NCBI RefSeq assembly: GCF_003255815.1
Contig: NC_037682.1
Span: 41,228,474 to 41,292,473, forward strand
Source: Theropithecus gelada
Taxonomy: Eukaryota; Chordata; Mammalia; Primates; Cercopithecidae
DNA: 64,000 bases
Direction: 5' to 3'
The position numbers and the translations under genes were made by a program. The notes under the pieces are model-generated. The model did no database searches and was not told the DNA's origin. It was given only the letters and a program-made list of their open reading frames with translations. This document shows, piece by piece, positions 36,616 through 49,591 of the stretch (within the stretch, counting starts at the first letter, position 1; the number at the start of each line of letters is the position of its first letter).

Positions 36616-36659
36616 TGTGTGTGTGTGTGTGCGCGCACACACATATACACATGTATATG
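36616..36659. repeat. (TG)n(CG)3(CA)n alternating tract with palindromic centre
   Basis: Forty-four bases alternate pyrimidine and purine without break. The central GCGCGC (36631-36636) is flanked by matching TG and CA arms, giving a 20-bp perfect palindrome (36624-36643). Strong Z-DNA/cruciform potential by base order alone. Confidence 0.9.
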
Positions 36660-36775
36660 ATAGTGATACACTAGAATTTATCTGGAAGGGGAAAATGTTA
36701 TTTTCCAAATATTACCTCTAATTAAAGCAGTTAGAAAAAAAACACATGAAAGATTGTGATATATTTTAAAAAATT

Positions 36776-37064
36776 GCCAGGCACGGTGGCTCATGCCTGT
36801 AATCCCACAACTTTGGGAGGCCAAGGCAGGCGGATCGTGAGGTCAGGAGATCGAGACCATCCTGGCTAACATGGTGAAACCCTGTCTCTACTGAAGTACA
36901 AAAAAAATTAGCCAGGCGTGGTGGCACGTGCCTGTAGTCCCAGCTACTAGGGAGGCTGAGGCAGGAGAATTGCTTGAACCCGGTAGCGGAGGTTGCAGTG
37001 AGCCGAGATCGTGCCACTGCACTCCAGCCTGGGTGACAGAATGAGACTCTGTCTCAAAAAAAAA
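36776..37064 (+). mobile_element. AluS-type Alu
   Basis: Complete plus-strand Alu from GCCAGGCACGGTGGCTCATG to a short A-run. The frames 36766-37156 on the minus strand are Alu-derived. Target duplication not found. Confidence 0.92.
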
Positions 37065-37744
37065 TCTTTTTCATGGGGCAGTCCCTGAATTTCCATGTGC
37101 CCTTGGACCTTAGACAACTCATTTTGCTTTTCATCAACACAAAATTGTTTGCACAATAATTGTTTCTATTAGTTCAATAAGTACATTTTTCTTACATATA
37201 CACATTAAGAAATATGATAACTTAGATAATCAGAGCATCGATAATGTAGTAGCTAACAAAATCCATCCAAGATGGGCTATGCTTGAAAGGTGGGTTTCTC
37301 TTTTCTCCAGGGGCAAATATTCCCTCAGAGAGTTCAATAGAAGGAACACTCCTAAAATCTCTATACCTGCATTGTTTGGTTCAGTTTCATAAAAAGGGCC
37401 GACTCAGAATTAGGCTCCTAGAAATTTATTGTGAACTTTGTTTTTCACTGGAGGATGATACTTCAAGAGGCCTATTGTATTTCAGGTTTTATAGAATCAG
37501 TTGTCAATTGAGTATCCTATAGTAAAGCTCCTAGTAGCCCAATATATTAATATTTTTGATAAAACATCACTTTTTGTCATAAGATTGCTGAACAATTTAA
37601 CCCTGCTTATAAAATAACAAAATCTTCAAGAAATTTTAATTTCTGACAACTGATAATATACACATGTGTATTTTTGGATATATATGTAGATACGACTATC
37701 TGTGAAAATATTAACAAGTTGAATGAGGATAGAAAACTGCAGAA
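37065..37744. other. Non-coding, no recognised feature
   Basis: No repeat family or coding frame identified. Confidence 0.5.
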
Positions 37745-38140
37745 TGTGAGGCAGGAGAATAGGACCTGGAGCTGGGGAACCTAAGGACTTCCTAGAACTA
37801 AATCAAATGGAAACATTTCAGCTATGACAGGATATATCCTCTTCATTTACATAGGGCATACCCTAGTAGATGACTTTGTAACTTTACTTCATTCTCTTCA
37901 TTTACATAGGGTGTACACAAAGTAACTAATGGAAACCTCTAGAGGGTATTTAAATCCCAGAAAATTCTGTAACTGGGCCCTTGAGCTGCTTGTTTGGGCC
38001 CGCTCCCACCCTGTGGAGTGTGCTTTCATTTTCGATAAATCTCTGCTTTTGTTGCTTCATTCTTTCCTTGCTTTGTTTTTGCGTTTTCTCCAAATCTTTC
38101 CTCAGAACGCCAAGAACCTAGACATCCTCCACCGGTAACA
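37745..38140 (+). mobile_element. ERV1-class solo LTR, family unassigned
   Basis: TG at 37745 and CA at 38139-38140 bound a unit with LTR architecture: an enhancer-like part holding a repeated CTTCATTTACATAGGG block (37839 and 37897), GTATTTAAATCCC as a TATA-like box (37948), then a GATAAATCTCTGCTTTTG polyadenylation-type region and a CGCCAAGAACCTAGACATCC block near the 3' end. No target duplication found. The frame 37929-38138 is LTR sequence. Confidence 0.7.
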
Positions 38141-40945
38141 AATATAGTTACCCAAAGAAGTCTAGTAAGAAAACACATATTTTGAATTTCTTGATGTTAT
38201 GCCTCCTTTCTCAGGCTGTATCAATTACAGAGAAAAGCTACATACCTTATGTTAACCAGTATACAGTAATACATCCTAGGAAAATGAAATGATTCAATAT
38301 TTTATGAAGACTTCTGTTGTCAAAACACAGAAATTCGGGGTTGGAAAGGGCTTCAGAGTTTCTTCTAGTCCTCTCCTTACCTAGTCCACTATGGTGTAGG
38401 ATGTAGAACTCTATTGGGAGGCATCAGTTGTGCCTATGAATTGTTTTTAGATTCATCCTAACCCTTACCTGACTGTGCTGTTTACCCCAGGGAATCAAAT
38501 TCTCATCACCTGGATAGCCAATTCTAGTTATTAATTTTTTTCTCTGCAAATTCCAAGAATACTTCTATTTCTCTACTTGAAACCTTACTGTACAATCATG
38601 TAATCTCTTTGAAAATGAATATTAGGACAGCTTTTTGTTTTAACTTAATTTTACCCTTGAAAGAGGTATAGTTAATCTGTTTCATTTGTATACTGGGTTA
38701 GCATGGTTTATGAGAATTTTAATGAGTTAAGTAATTAGTCACTTTGTATTTTGTATTTACACATTAGGAAAAGCTTCCTAAATCTAATTTTACTGCATAT
38801 TATCCCTATCAGTTTTCCCACTAATGTTATTTACAAATAGTTACATTTGTAGTTGTATAGAAAAGCTTCAGCTAGTTGGAGTTATGCATGTGCAATTGCA
38901 TTCTCATTTCATTGTAGATTTTAAAAATTATACTTTAATTGTTGTAGCCTCCTAAAATGTCACAACAATTTAGTTATTTGTAATATATTATGCTGTAAGC
39001 ATATTCCTTATTTCAGATCCATCAATGTAATTAAAAACCATACAATTATTATTTAGAAATCATTTAATGATGGGGGAATGACTTCTAATATTGCTCTTTA
39101 ATGATTAAATTATTTGTTTCCAAATAAGAAAATAGATTGCAGATAATTATGCTGGACCATTTCAGCTCTAACTGAACTTGTAGTTTACTGTTTGAAATCT
39201 CAGTGCAGCTATAGATGGAAAAGAATAATTCTATGTTCCACACTGAAGATGACAAGACTATAAAGAGCCAAGTTTCATTAATCACGATAATATTAGCTGA
39301 TATCACGCATCAACTTGAAATTTCAGTGGCGTATTTGTAGGCTCTCATACTTAATTATATTAAATAAGTAAATAACAATTTAACTTATATGATGTCACCA
39401 CATCTTTCTCATTTTAGCTGGCCTCATGTAATTTCTGGTCAGTCAGAAACTATAGACAACTATGTCATTCAGAGTCCACTAACACTTATTGCAACTGCAC
39501 AATATAATTTAAATCCTTGACTTCAAACAGGCAGTCCTGAGAAGAATATCCTCGTCTTTTTCATTTGTATCTTTACTATTATTGCTAATCATTCATTATC
39601 CTTGTTTAAATCATTTTCCCTGACATTATTCGTGTTTTCATTCACATTCAGTCAACTTAATTTATGGTGCTTTTGTGTTTCTTTAAACATTGTAAATGAA
39701 ATTGTATACACTTAAGGAGTAAAACATGATGCTCTGATATATATATACATAGTGAACTAATTAATACAGTCAAGCTAATTAACATATTCCTCTCCTCACT
39801 GCCTTTGAAGCTTTATGTTGGCAGTGATTTCTTCTCCCTCAGTTTTTGCTGGCTTACGGAGGCCTTTTTAATATTTGGGTTTTTGTTTGTTTGTTTGTTT
39901 TTTCCCAGGAGCCAGCATCCTTGCATGTTTATGATAGAAGATGTTCCTGGTTGTCCAAAGTCATCATGACCACCATTCCTAATTCCCATTCTTTGAATAC
40001 ATTTTTATGTCGGGACTGCCAAGACATAAGTGTCTTTCATCACTCATGCTGTGTGAAAACTCCTGGCATATTGATTATGTATTTATTTCCTGCCATTCTA
40101 GCCATAGACCAGAAAATCACAGTTAAATGAAAACTGAAAAGAGCATTTATGCCTTATACATCCTATAGTAACATGATTCATGTTGAGCTTTCTGGGCTAG
40201 TATTGTGTGAGAAAAACTATTTGCATACACATGAGGTTATTATTGACCAGCCTAGATGTTTGAGCAGCTCTATGTTCTCCCCCATTCTACTGAGTAGGAG
40301 AGAAAAACCTTTTCATATGTATCTAGGAGTAACCCGAACAGATGGTACAAATTCATTTGCATAAAAATGAGGGGCCTTGTGTGTACAAGTGAAGTACTAA
40401 TTAGGTTCATAAAAAGGAATCAGCAACCAGAATGATGAGCTCCACAGCTTGATACTTGACCTTCTTTAACTCTGCTAGTTGCATTAGTTAATTTTGTCAA
40501 CACCATTTCCTTTTCATTCCTACTCCTTGGCTATCTGGAGTAAATAAACACCACTTATTAGGGATGTTGAAGCTTTACCTTGTCAGTTACTTCCTCCCCC
40601 TGCTTTTTTGCTGCCTTACGGATGCAGTTCATGCTCTAAATGGTAAACATGTTTTCATTAAGAGAGTATTCCTCTTTAAATACATTAAATACTTTCATGT
40701 ACTTAAATTCTTAAAAGAATATGAAAATCAGAAGCTTTCTGAGATGTATTAAAATGAACATTAGTATATTGGTAAAAATCAATTTGAGACCATCATTTAC
40801 CTGTTGAGTCAGCTGTCATATGGAATGATTGTTTAAGCAAAAAGGGGAATTGTTTTTATAGTTGAGTAATGTGAAAATTCACTATTAGGGATATCTATGT
40901 AGCAAAAGGTGATGTAAAGAATAAAATGCTATATAAAAACACGCT
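38141..40945. other. Non-coding; weak CR1/L3-like piece at 38330-38480
   Basis: 38330-38480 (GGGTTGGAAAGGGCTTCAGAG start) resembles an old CR1/L3 3' region. 39881-39904 is a short (TTTG)n run. 39735-39752 is AT-alternating. The rest shows no family or frame. Confidence 0.4.
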
Positions 40946-41245
40946 GGCTGGGCACCGTGGCTCACGCCTGTAATCCCAGCACTTTGGGAGGCCGAGGAGG
41001 GTGGATCACGAGGTCAGGAGATCGAGACCATCCTGGTTAACACGGTGAAACCCCGTCCCTACTAAAAATACAAAAAATTAGCCGGGCTTGGTGGTGGGCA
41101 CCTGTAGTCCCATCTACTCGGGAGGCTGAGGAAGAAGAATGGCCTGAACCTGGGAGGCGGAGCTTGCAGTGAGCTGAGATCGCGCCACTGCACTCCAGCC
41201 TGGGAGACAGAGTGAGACCGGTCTCAAAAAAAAAAAAAAAAAAAA
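40946..41245 (+). mobile_element. AluY
   Basis: Complete plus-strand Alu from GGCTGGGCACCGTGGCTCAC to a pure A-run (41226-41245). The minus-strand frame 41037-41270 is Alu-derived. Confidence 0.93.
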
Positions 41246-42112
41246 GCTTAAATATGCTTAGGCTGCTCAACTAAAAAAAGAAAAAGAAACAAGGGAAAAA
41301 AAGCTACAGTTTCAGGGGCGTAATATTTGATTATTTGTTTTTCCCAAAACTCTGGAGAATAGAATCAGAAAGTTTGAACTACACTCAAGAAAACCTACTT
41401 CATTTAAAATGCGTTAAAATTTCAACAGTAGTAGAATCCTCTATTTTTGAAAGGGTTCTTATATTTTGACCATTGTCCACAAGATTAGTGAACTAGGAAG
41501 CCCTGATACAACCAGACTAGAGGATTTTCTGGAAAGCAGTCCTAAGTAAATACCACATTTCACAATATTTTAAGAGAAAAAAATTTCATTTTAACTGCCT
41601 TGTACAATAAACCAAAACTCCCTTCTCTCGATAGTACTCTCAGGAGAATCAGTAAGAACAATGTGGATTTGGGAGATATAATGATGAACCTTCATTATTT
41701 TATTTAACATTCCCAGAGAAAAAGTATCAGGCATTATTCTGCTTTCTCTGGGGGTTAGCTAAGTACCAAGGCATTCAGAAAAAATATCTCATTGTGCTTC
41801 CAGTGAGAACTGAAAGGAAGCAGATGTCTCAATTAAAACTCAATTTTTAAAAGTAACATGAAATTATAATTGTAATTGAAGTGACAGTTTTTATATCTTT
41901 TTACATTTTTATTTGAATAATGTAATAACTGATATGGCTTAAATTTCTTTTTGCTATCTAGTATTAAAGAATAATTTGGAAGATGGAGATGCACAAAATG
42001 AAACAGAAAATGTTTAAGTTCAAGTATAATTAATCTAATAGTGGCTCATTTTAAAAAATTAGAATAACCAAATTATCATTTGTGGTAATAAAGTAATGTG
42101 CACACAGATACT
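41246..42112. other. Non-coding, no recognised feature
   Basis: No repeat family or coding frame identified. Confidence 0.5.
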
Positions 42113-42215
42113 TTTTTTTTATTCAATGAACATTTAATAGTCACTTATTGTGTGTCAGGCACTGATATTTTCAGCTATCATAAAAACATAATGTTCAATA
42201 TAATAAGATGGGTAC
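42113..42215 (+). mobile_element. L2-like LINE fragment
   Basis: TTATTCAATGAACATTTAATAG, then CTTATTGTGTGTCAGGCACTG, as in the L2 3' region. Confidence 0.55.
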
Positions 42216-42239
42216 TATCATAGAGTTGTACATGTTTAT

Positions 42240-42390
42240 TATGCAGTATATGGTTTGTGAGCCAGCAGCAACTATTATCACCTGATGTCTATAAAATATG
42301 CAGAATCTAAGTTAACACCTGAAATCTACTGAATCAGAATACATAAGATCCCCAGGTGACCCACATGCACATTAAAGTTTGAAAATAATT
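42240..42390 (+). mobile_element. MER5A (hAT-Charlie DNA element)
   Basis: Characteristic blocks in order: GTGAGCCAGCAGCA, ATCACCTGATG, AATATGCAGAATCTAAG, CTACTGAATCAGAATACATAAG, ATCCCCAGGTGACCCACATG, CACATTAAAGTTTGAAAA. Non-autonomous, no transposase. Confidence 0.85.
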
Positions 42391-44513
42391 GAAATAAAAG
42401 ATATAGTAAAAAAGAGAGTTTAAAAGGTCTACATTTCACTATATGTTGCCACACTCATAGTAAAAAATTGACTTCCTTATAGTTGAAATGAGGAATTTTA
42501 CCCCCTTATTTACTTTTTGGTAGTTGTTTGCATTTTGTAATTTAGTAACTAAATTCCCTTTAGATGTCACCTGCATAATCTACAACTTGACCAACAGGTA
42601 TTTCATAGAGACCCAGGTTAAGGTGAAAGTTCAATGGGTGATTTAATATCAATTTGCATGTTGGCTCTGTATTTGGCCTAGACCCTGGATGGAAGCCATG
42701 TTATTATACTTTCCAGTCTAGTGCCCATAAACAATTAGGAAAACATGTCCTGGACTGTTAAATTATGGGCTTCTGGAGAGGAGGCACTGTGTCCTTTTTT
42801 TTTTTCCCCCAATCCAGAGAGTCCAGCATTTTACTTGGCTCAGAGTAGAAGTGCAATGAAAATGTATAGATAAACCCATATATGCTTTCAGAGCTAGGTA
42901 CAAATGGAGTTTTGAGAATGACGATGGTTTATTTATCATAAAGCTCTCCCTAAGAACTGCTTCTTTCATCTCTTTATCTCTAAAGTGTCTTATAGATATG
43001 ATTCTATCTGAGATGAGTGAATAGGTACTATATTTTTCTCCTTGGCAGGCATCTAAATTTCAAACATTTGTCAAATAATTAGTTGGCCTAAAGGAATTGC
43101 CTCCAATCTTTTTCACTCATTTTATAATGATTATTTTTGAAAAATATTAAAATTATCTGCTTTAGTGACTTTTTAATATTTTCTCAGAATATTTAAGGGA
43201 AGATCAAATTTGATAAAGAAACATGGCATTATCATCACAAACTGGACTTGGCATTACAGGAACTGAATATAATGTGAGATTATTTTCTTCATTAATTTTT
43301 CCAGATGCCAATACATTATTTCAATACATGATTTTACAATCATATATTTTGTAAATACATGATTTTTAGAAGTCTCTAGTGTCTTCTTTATAAATTTACT
43401 GTAATTGCCTCTTTGTAATTTGCCCATAAATACTTTTTAAAAGTGTTCTACATAGATTTCTATCTTGCTTTAAAGACTTGATGATCAATAAATTGCTTCT
43501 TAAAGAAGCAGGTTTAAACCATTTGGTTGTTTTATTGTAAAACTGAGATAGGAGGTGGGACCCTACTCCAGAGGCAGGGTTCAAACACTGGACCAATTTG
43601 GTGATTAGCTAAAGCAAATCTGGAATGAAAGCAGCTTTCCACAAGACACACACACTATTGTGCCATGTCAATTTACCATTTCTATGAGAACACCTGGAAG
43701 TTACCACAGTCATCCTAGAAATTAATGCACAAACTACCCCTTATTGTGCATATAATTAAAAATGGGTATGACTGCAGAATTGCTTTTCAGTGGCTTCTCT
43801 GGGCACACTGCCTATAGGGTAGCCCTGTTCTGTAGTACTTCTGTTGTTGCAGTACACATCCATTTCAATAATTCCACTGGTTCATCCTTGAATTCTTTCC
43901 TGGACAAAGCCAAGAGCCTTCATGGGCTAAACTCCAGTTTGGGAGCTTGCCTATCCTGCATCAATACAACTAAAATATTCAATTTTTAGTTTTAATTTTT
44001 TATATAAAATACACACGTATTTTTAAAATTCCATAGAGAGAGGAAAGCATGAATTTAAATATGCATAATAATGTGCATGAATGTATAACAAATGATATAT
44101 ATTATAAAATATACTATAACACTTTACCTTAATGCATTATTATTAATGGAAGGAATAATAATCAGAAGGCTACTAAAATTGTACAGATAAGAGGTGGTGA
44201 CAGCCATTGTGAGGACAAGCGTGGTAGAAATAAAAGAAGAGTTAGATTTGAGAACAAATTATCACCTCTCTCCAGTATAATCAACTTCATATTAGCTGGG
44301 CCACATTTTATTTCTACTGATACGGTGCCTTCTGAGTGTTGATATTCTTTCTGTTTTGTGTTTCAACATGTGAAAAACAAAATTATAAAATATTTTCTGA
44401 AGAAAATTATTGTGGAACTGACATTATAAAGTGTTCTTAGGAAAAAAGAATACTCATTATTTTTCTTCTGACATCTTTGATTAGGTCCTAGAAATTGTGA
44501 CCAGTTATTCTTC
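42391..44513. other. Non-coding, no recognised feature
   Basis: No repeat family or coding frame identified. Confidence 0.5.
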
Positions 44514-44764
44514 TTTATTTTTTGAGACAGAGCCTCCCTCTGTCACCTAGCCTGGAGTGCAGTGGCACGATCTAAGCTCACTTCAACCTCCGCCTCCGGA
44601 TTTCAAGCAATTCTTATACCTCAGCCCCCTAAGTACCTGGGATTACAGGCCTGTGCCACCACGCTCAGCTAATATTTTGTATTTTTAGTAGAGGCGGGTT
44701 TCACTATGTCAGGCAAGCTGGTCTCAAACTCTGGCCTCAAGTGATCTGCTCGCCTCAGCCTCCT
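44514..44764 (-). mobile_element. AluS/J-type Alu, 5' truncated
   Basis: Antisense Alu with a short T-run, ending at CGCCTCAGCCTCCT, so the first ~30-40 bases of the Alu are missing. A GTTATTCT-like repeat lies on both sides (GTTATTCTTC before, GTTATTTTG after), which fits a truncated insertion with a decayed target duplication. Confidence 0.9.
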
Positions 44765-47424
44765 GTTATTTTGTTTTTACTACAGAAGTATTTGTTATTT
44801 AAAGAGTTAAACAAACAACAACAACAAAACCCTCCAAACACATGTTTAACCCCAGATATGACAAAATCCTTGTATTTTAAACAATTCAAAATTTCTAAAA
44901 TCTATAAGGACATTAGACCAGAAATAGTCTTTCTTCTCACTAAGGCCAAAAGAAGAAATGCCTTTTCATGAGCGAAAATGTCATTTTCTGCTTTCTTCAC
45001 AGGCACCAATCAGTAACATAAATTATCTTGAGTTTCAAAGCAGAATATAATCAGTTGCACAAAGGCTCAGAAAACAAAGTATCAGTCAAGCAACCACAAA
45101 ATCAATAGTAATATCAGCTTCATTCAAAGCTCGAATAATCTCATGACAAGAAACATGTCCTTAAAAAGGAGAAGAAAGATACGGCTTTATAACAGAACCT
45201 TTCGATTTTCGAGCTGGAACCATTAGAGTCGGGAGGTCTTCTATTACTGTTTGTATCATTTGAACATGTCGTGCAGCCTGGATGCTTACGAATTGATATA
45301 CTAATTATTCAAAGCCACATGTCTAAGCACACCTTCATGTTCAGAAACCATACACATTAACTATCCTAATGCTCCTTGAGAGCCACTTCCTCGTACACAA
45401 AATGTTCAACTCTCACATATGAAATATGTCTGTAAATGCACGTGTTGTTCTCGGATCCCCTTATTTAGAGGAAAAAGCAATTCTGTAAGTGTCTATGAAT
45501 GTGAAAAATTTGAGAAATTATGAATTAAGTAAACAATGAAGAAGTGTATGACATGAAAATATTTCTTACTAATTCTGATATTGAACTGTTTTATATACCC
45601 CAAACAGATAATTTCATATTGTTTTATCTAATGTAGTATTTTATAGTAGCAATAAGCCAAAATTATTAATGCCAATATGGCATTTTTATTTCAACTTAAA
45701 TGCAAATCCATTTCTTTTTTGTGAATTGAAAGACTATTTGCAAATAAACTTATTTAGTTCTCTTTATGATAAAATCATTTGAAAGACTGGTATAAAATAA
45801 TGATTATCTGTCTATCTTTTCAGTTTTATTTTCTGCCATTCAGGCTTTATTCCCTTCTGTAAGCATATCTGGGAAAAGGAAGTCTCTGATTTTACTCATT
45901 TACTTTCTCGGTCTCTGGTGTCCTTCCCATAAATTTACTGCAAGAGATGGGAGAGAGCCACCTAGAATTTTATTTCATTTATGAAGTTTCTTAGAATTTT
46001 TCTATCAGAACTGATTATTCCATGCTTTGTGCTTTCACACTAAAAATTAGTTTAACTGTGATTGGATGGATATACCTTATGTGCACCTTGCAGGGAAAGT
46101 TCCCTGAGGTGAAAAGATCATGTCAATTCATTTGTTTATAACTTTCACAGTCAGTGTATTGGCTGTATGCATATACAAAAAAAAAATGCTCATCAAATTG
46201 AATGTTGCTACTGAACCACAGTGATGCAGTGCATTCCAAACTGTAGCATCACTGTAGCACATCTCCTAAAGACAGCTTCTTATATTAGAAAATTTCAGTT
46301 ATCTCCTAGTGTTTTTTGATTGCACTACCACAGTTTTCCTACTGGTTTACCAGGCCTCCTGCTGAGATCGTACAGGCAGGAGTTACACATCTTTCCAATT
46401 TGTGTCAGAAAAATGTTGAAATGTTGCCTTTTCTTTGGTGAACTAAACAGCAGGGGCTCTGAATAGTTACTCTGGTAACAGGGGTGAAAAAATCTAAAAG
46501 AGTCTGGCAAATTTGATTGGAGAGGTAAGATGGCTGAGTCTCACTCGCAGGTGAACTGATACATCCCCCAGGGCCAAAGTGCTTTCCTCTTCTAGTTTAG
46601 AAACTTAGGGCTCTTTGTAATGAGAAAGCTGTATCCTCACTCAGCCTAAAAGGATAATTACAACCACTCTAGCTGCATCAATCCATGCTGACTTAGTAAA
46701 TGATGTGGCTTCTTCCTAGACATTCTTCCTGATGTTCCCCTTGCATCCGAAGAGACAGAAAAATTTTGATCATTCAAAGCTTACCTTGAAAAGGATGACT
46801 TTCTCAGCAACTGCTGCTAGCTGCGTTCAAATGCTCTTGCATTCACAAGCAATTCAAGTCCACAAGGTGACAAGATTTGAATTTTACAGTTCACAGGAAT
46901 TTGGATTATAAAACGTCCAAGATCAATAACAATTCAGTCTTGTAGAGCTGGGTTGGAATTGTCTTTCCAGAATGTCTAGAGAGTTGTGGAGAGAGACAAG
47001 ACATTATTATATCCTTGAGAAAATGCTGTAGAAAACTTAATCTTGAAAGTACATAAAACAGACTGGGCAATTAATTGCATGATCTTTCTGTGAGAACTTC
47101 TTCTTGTCTTTACAAGATCAAATATGAAAATACCTTCTTGCTAATTTCCAACTATAATTTGGTAATTAAATTTTACATAAGATCTCCTCTGTTTTAGGTT
47201 TTGTGAACTATAGTTACTTCCAAAGGTGTGGTGACTTTGTGATAATTTATTGATCTATAGCTCTAAGATGATAAATGCATTTTGTGTGCTTAAGAATCCA
47301 TAAGAATTTTAAATGTGATATATCTCCTTTACATGTAGATACACCACTTAAAGTGACGGGGTTATATGGGATCAATAAATGAGAAAGAAGTTGTAGAATA
47401 AGTATACAATTATCCCATTCTGGA

Positions 47425-47428
<4 letters not shown>
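44765..47428. other. Non-coding; CpG-containing patch at 45120-45480
   Basis: No repeat family recognised. 45120-45480 carries about ten CpGs (for example ACGGC, TTCGATTTTCGAG, GTCGGG, GTCGTGC, TACGAATTG, CACGTG) in an otherwise CpG-poor region, without any Alu or L1 signature. A conserved regulatory element is possible. Confidence 0.45.

Positions 47429-47459
<31 letters not shown>
47429..47459. repeat. (TC)n microsatellite
   Basis: An uninterrupted TC run of about 15 units. Gives the RERERE stretch of a spurious minus-strand frame. Confidence 0.95.
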
Positions 47460-47460
<1 letters not shown>

Positions 47461-47649
47461 GCTACTGTGAAATATTTAACAACCACTTCTTGGAGTGGTA
47501 ATAGACAATTTAGGAGGAGAGAGTTTTTCTCTATGTATCAAACAAATGAATTTGATAAAGGGTGGATTTGGAATTATTCCAAAATAAGCCTAGCTTAGCT
47601 TTTATAAATGAACAATATTCATAACAAACAAAATTCTAAATTAAAAAAA

Positions 47650-47925
47650 AAGAAAAAAGAAAATGCCTTGTTGATCTTCTCTATTCTGTTTCTTTCTTTC
47701 TTTAGTTTCTGTTTTAAATTAGAACATACATAACATTATCTCCATTATCATTGTGTATTTAGTTTGCTTCTTTTTTTTTCCCCACTATTTAGGTGGTCTT
47801 TTAGGTCATAAATTTCTTATTCTTTTTCCCTAAAAATTGCATTTATAAGCTATATAAATTTCCCTCTATGGATGTCATTGCCTGTATCCCACAAATTTCT
47901 TATTTTATACATTTTACTTAAGTTT
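47650..47925 (-). mobile_element. Old L1M ORF2 fragment
   Basis: Antisense L1 ORF2: TATATAAATTTCCCTCTATGG and GCCTGTATCCCACAAATTTC (47856-47900). Distinct from the next L1 piece because the L1 order does not continue. Confidence 0.55.
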
Positions 47926-47989
47926 ATGTACTAAAAACTACAAAAAAATCATAATAGTAGGCCTCAATTAACTTTGTCATAGAAAACAC

Positions 47990-49275
47990 AACCATGTAAC
48001 TGGTACCAAGATGAAAAATCAGTTACCAAGATGCCTTGGTATCTCTCCAAAAGCACCTGGATCTTCTCTCAGTAATTTTCACTCACACCCAAGGGAGCAA
48101 TACTTTCCAAATTTTAAACTCTTTACATCAATTTTGCATGATTTAAATTATATACAAATGGAGTCATACAGCATGTCCTTGTGAAAGGAAAATAAAAACT
48201 TGGGACTCCAATTCACTATGCCAAAAGACAAACAATAAGCTGAAAGCTAAGTCATCAAGAAGGTGCCTTTCCTTTTCTACCTAAGCAGATAGCTACAGAT
48301 ACAAAGTTAAATATCTCCATAGGTAGCTACTCCATAGGTGTTCCCTTTACCTTAACAAGGTGCTGATTTATTGAGGATGCATTGAGCGCAAGAGGTTTAC
48401 ATAATTGACTATTTGCCTGCCTGCTCCTTTTCTCTTGCAACGTTTCGTCTTTATTTAAATATTTAAATATTGAATATTTAAATATTGAAGGCCTCAAAAT
48501 CATCTTTATAAAAAGGCACAGATCTGAGACTTTCTATGATTCTATGTTTCTTTCTTCCAGGCATGTCCTTAACTTTGACAAAATAAACTTCTAAATTGAT
48601 TGAGACTTGTCTCAGATACATTTCAGTTTACATCTTATTTGTGCCTGGCTACTTTGACTCAATATTATACTTGTGAGAGTCTTTGATATTATGCTGTATA
48701 GTTTAAGTTCATTTGTTCTTGTTGATACATACCATAGGAATTTATTAATATACTGCAATATTATATTCATTCTGCTTTAGATGAGCATTAGAGTATTTAC
48801 AGTTTGGGATATAAAAATAATTCTCCTCTGAGCACATGTATATGTGTATGTGCATAATCAAAAGTAGAGATATATTTTCTACATATACTCAGAAATGGAT
48901 CATATATTCAACTTTATTACATACTGGTGTAAACATATTAAAAAATGTTTACACCAATCTATACTTCCACAATCAATTTAGGAGCACTACAGTTGTTGTG
49001 TGTCCTGACACATGGGTAGTATTTTCAATTTCCAAGTTAGCCACTATGGTTTAAATTACATTTTCCTGAAGGCTAATAAGATGGAGCAATTTTTTCTATT
49101 TATATTATCTATTTGCATAATCTATTTCTTGAATCACCTATTCATATTTTTGCACATTTTTCTATTAGTTGTCTGTAATTTTCATTTTGGTTTGTAGGTA
49201 TTTTTTATATATTTTGGATATTAATGCTTTGTTCAATATATACATTGCAAATATCTTGTTTTATGCTACAGCTTG
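47990..49275 (-). mobile_element. Old L1M 3' end (3'UTR to ORF2 C-terminus), split by an LTR
   Basis: 3'UTR at 47990-48179 (CCATGTAACTGGTACCAAG, ACAAATGGAGTCATACAGCATG), resuming at 48633 with TTTGTGCCTGGCTACTTTGAC, then ORF2 C-terminal region to 49275 (CACCAATCTATACTTCC, TAAATTACATTTTCCTGAAGG, TTTTGGATATTAATGCTTTG). Confidence 0.7.
48180..48632 (+). mobile_element. ERV1-like solo LTR inserted in the old L1
   Basis: TGTGAAAGGAAAATAAAAAC at the 5' end and TTTCAGTTTACA at the 3' end, 453 bp, with a TTTATAAAAAGG box (48508) and an AATAAA at 48582. The adjoining 4-bp sequences (TCCT before, TCTT after) differ by one base, consistent with the 4-bp duplication of ERV1. The L1 3'UTR continues on both sides, proving the nesting. 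Family not assigned. Confidence 0.75.
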
Positions 49276-49591
49276 ATTATCACCTGCTTGATTATGCCAT
49301 AAATATATTTAGTATAAAAGAAAAAAATAATTGAAAATAAAAATTTAAACTTTTATCTCAGAAGTTAACAAAAATCAGCAAATAAAAATAAAATATATTA
49401 GAAAGCACAGAATAATAAATATTAAAAATCAATGAAATATTAAATAAAAACTGTTCTGTATATCTATGGATAGACTATTTGATAAGCACAACTAGACTGA
49501 TTGATAAGCCTAACTTTACAAAGATGACAGTAGAAAAATAGAGAAAATGGAAAATCTGAATTATCTGATTTCAATATTTAAAAAGTTATTC
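49276..49591. other. Non-coding, AT-rich
   Basis: No repeat family or coding frame identified. Confidence 0.5.

Noticed and set aside
47247..47486. 79-codon minus frame with an Arg-Glu repeat
   Set aside because: The RERERE stretch is the translation of the (TC)n microsatellite; no gene.
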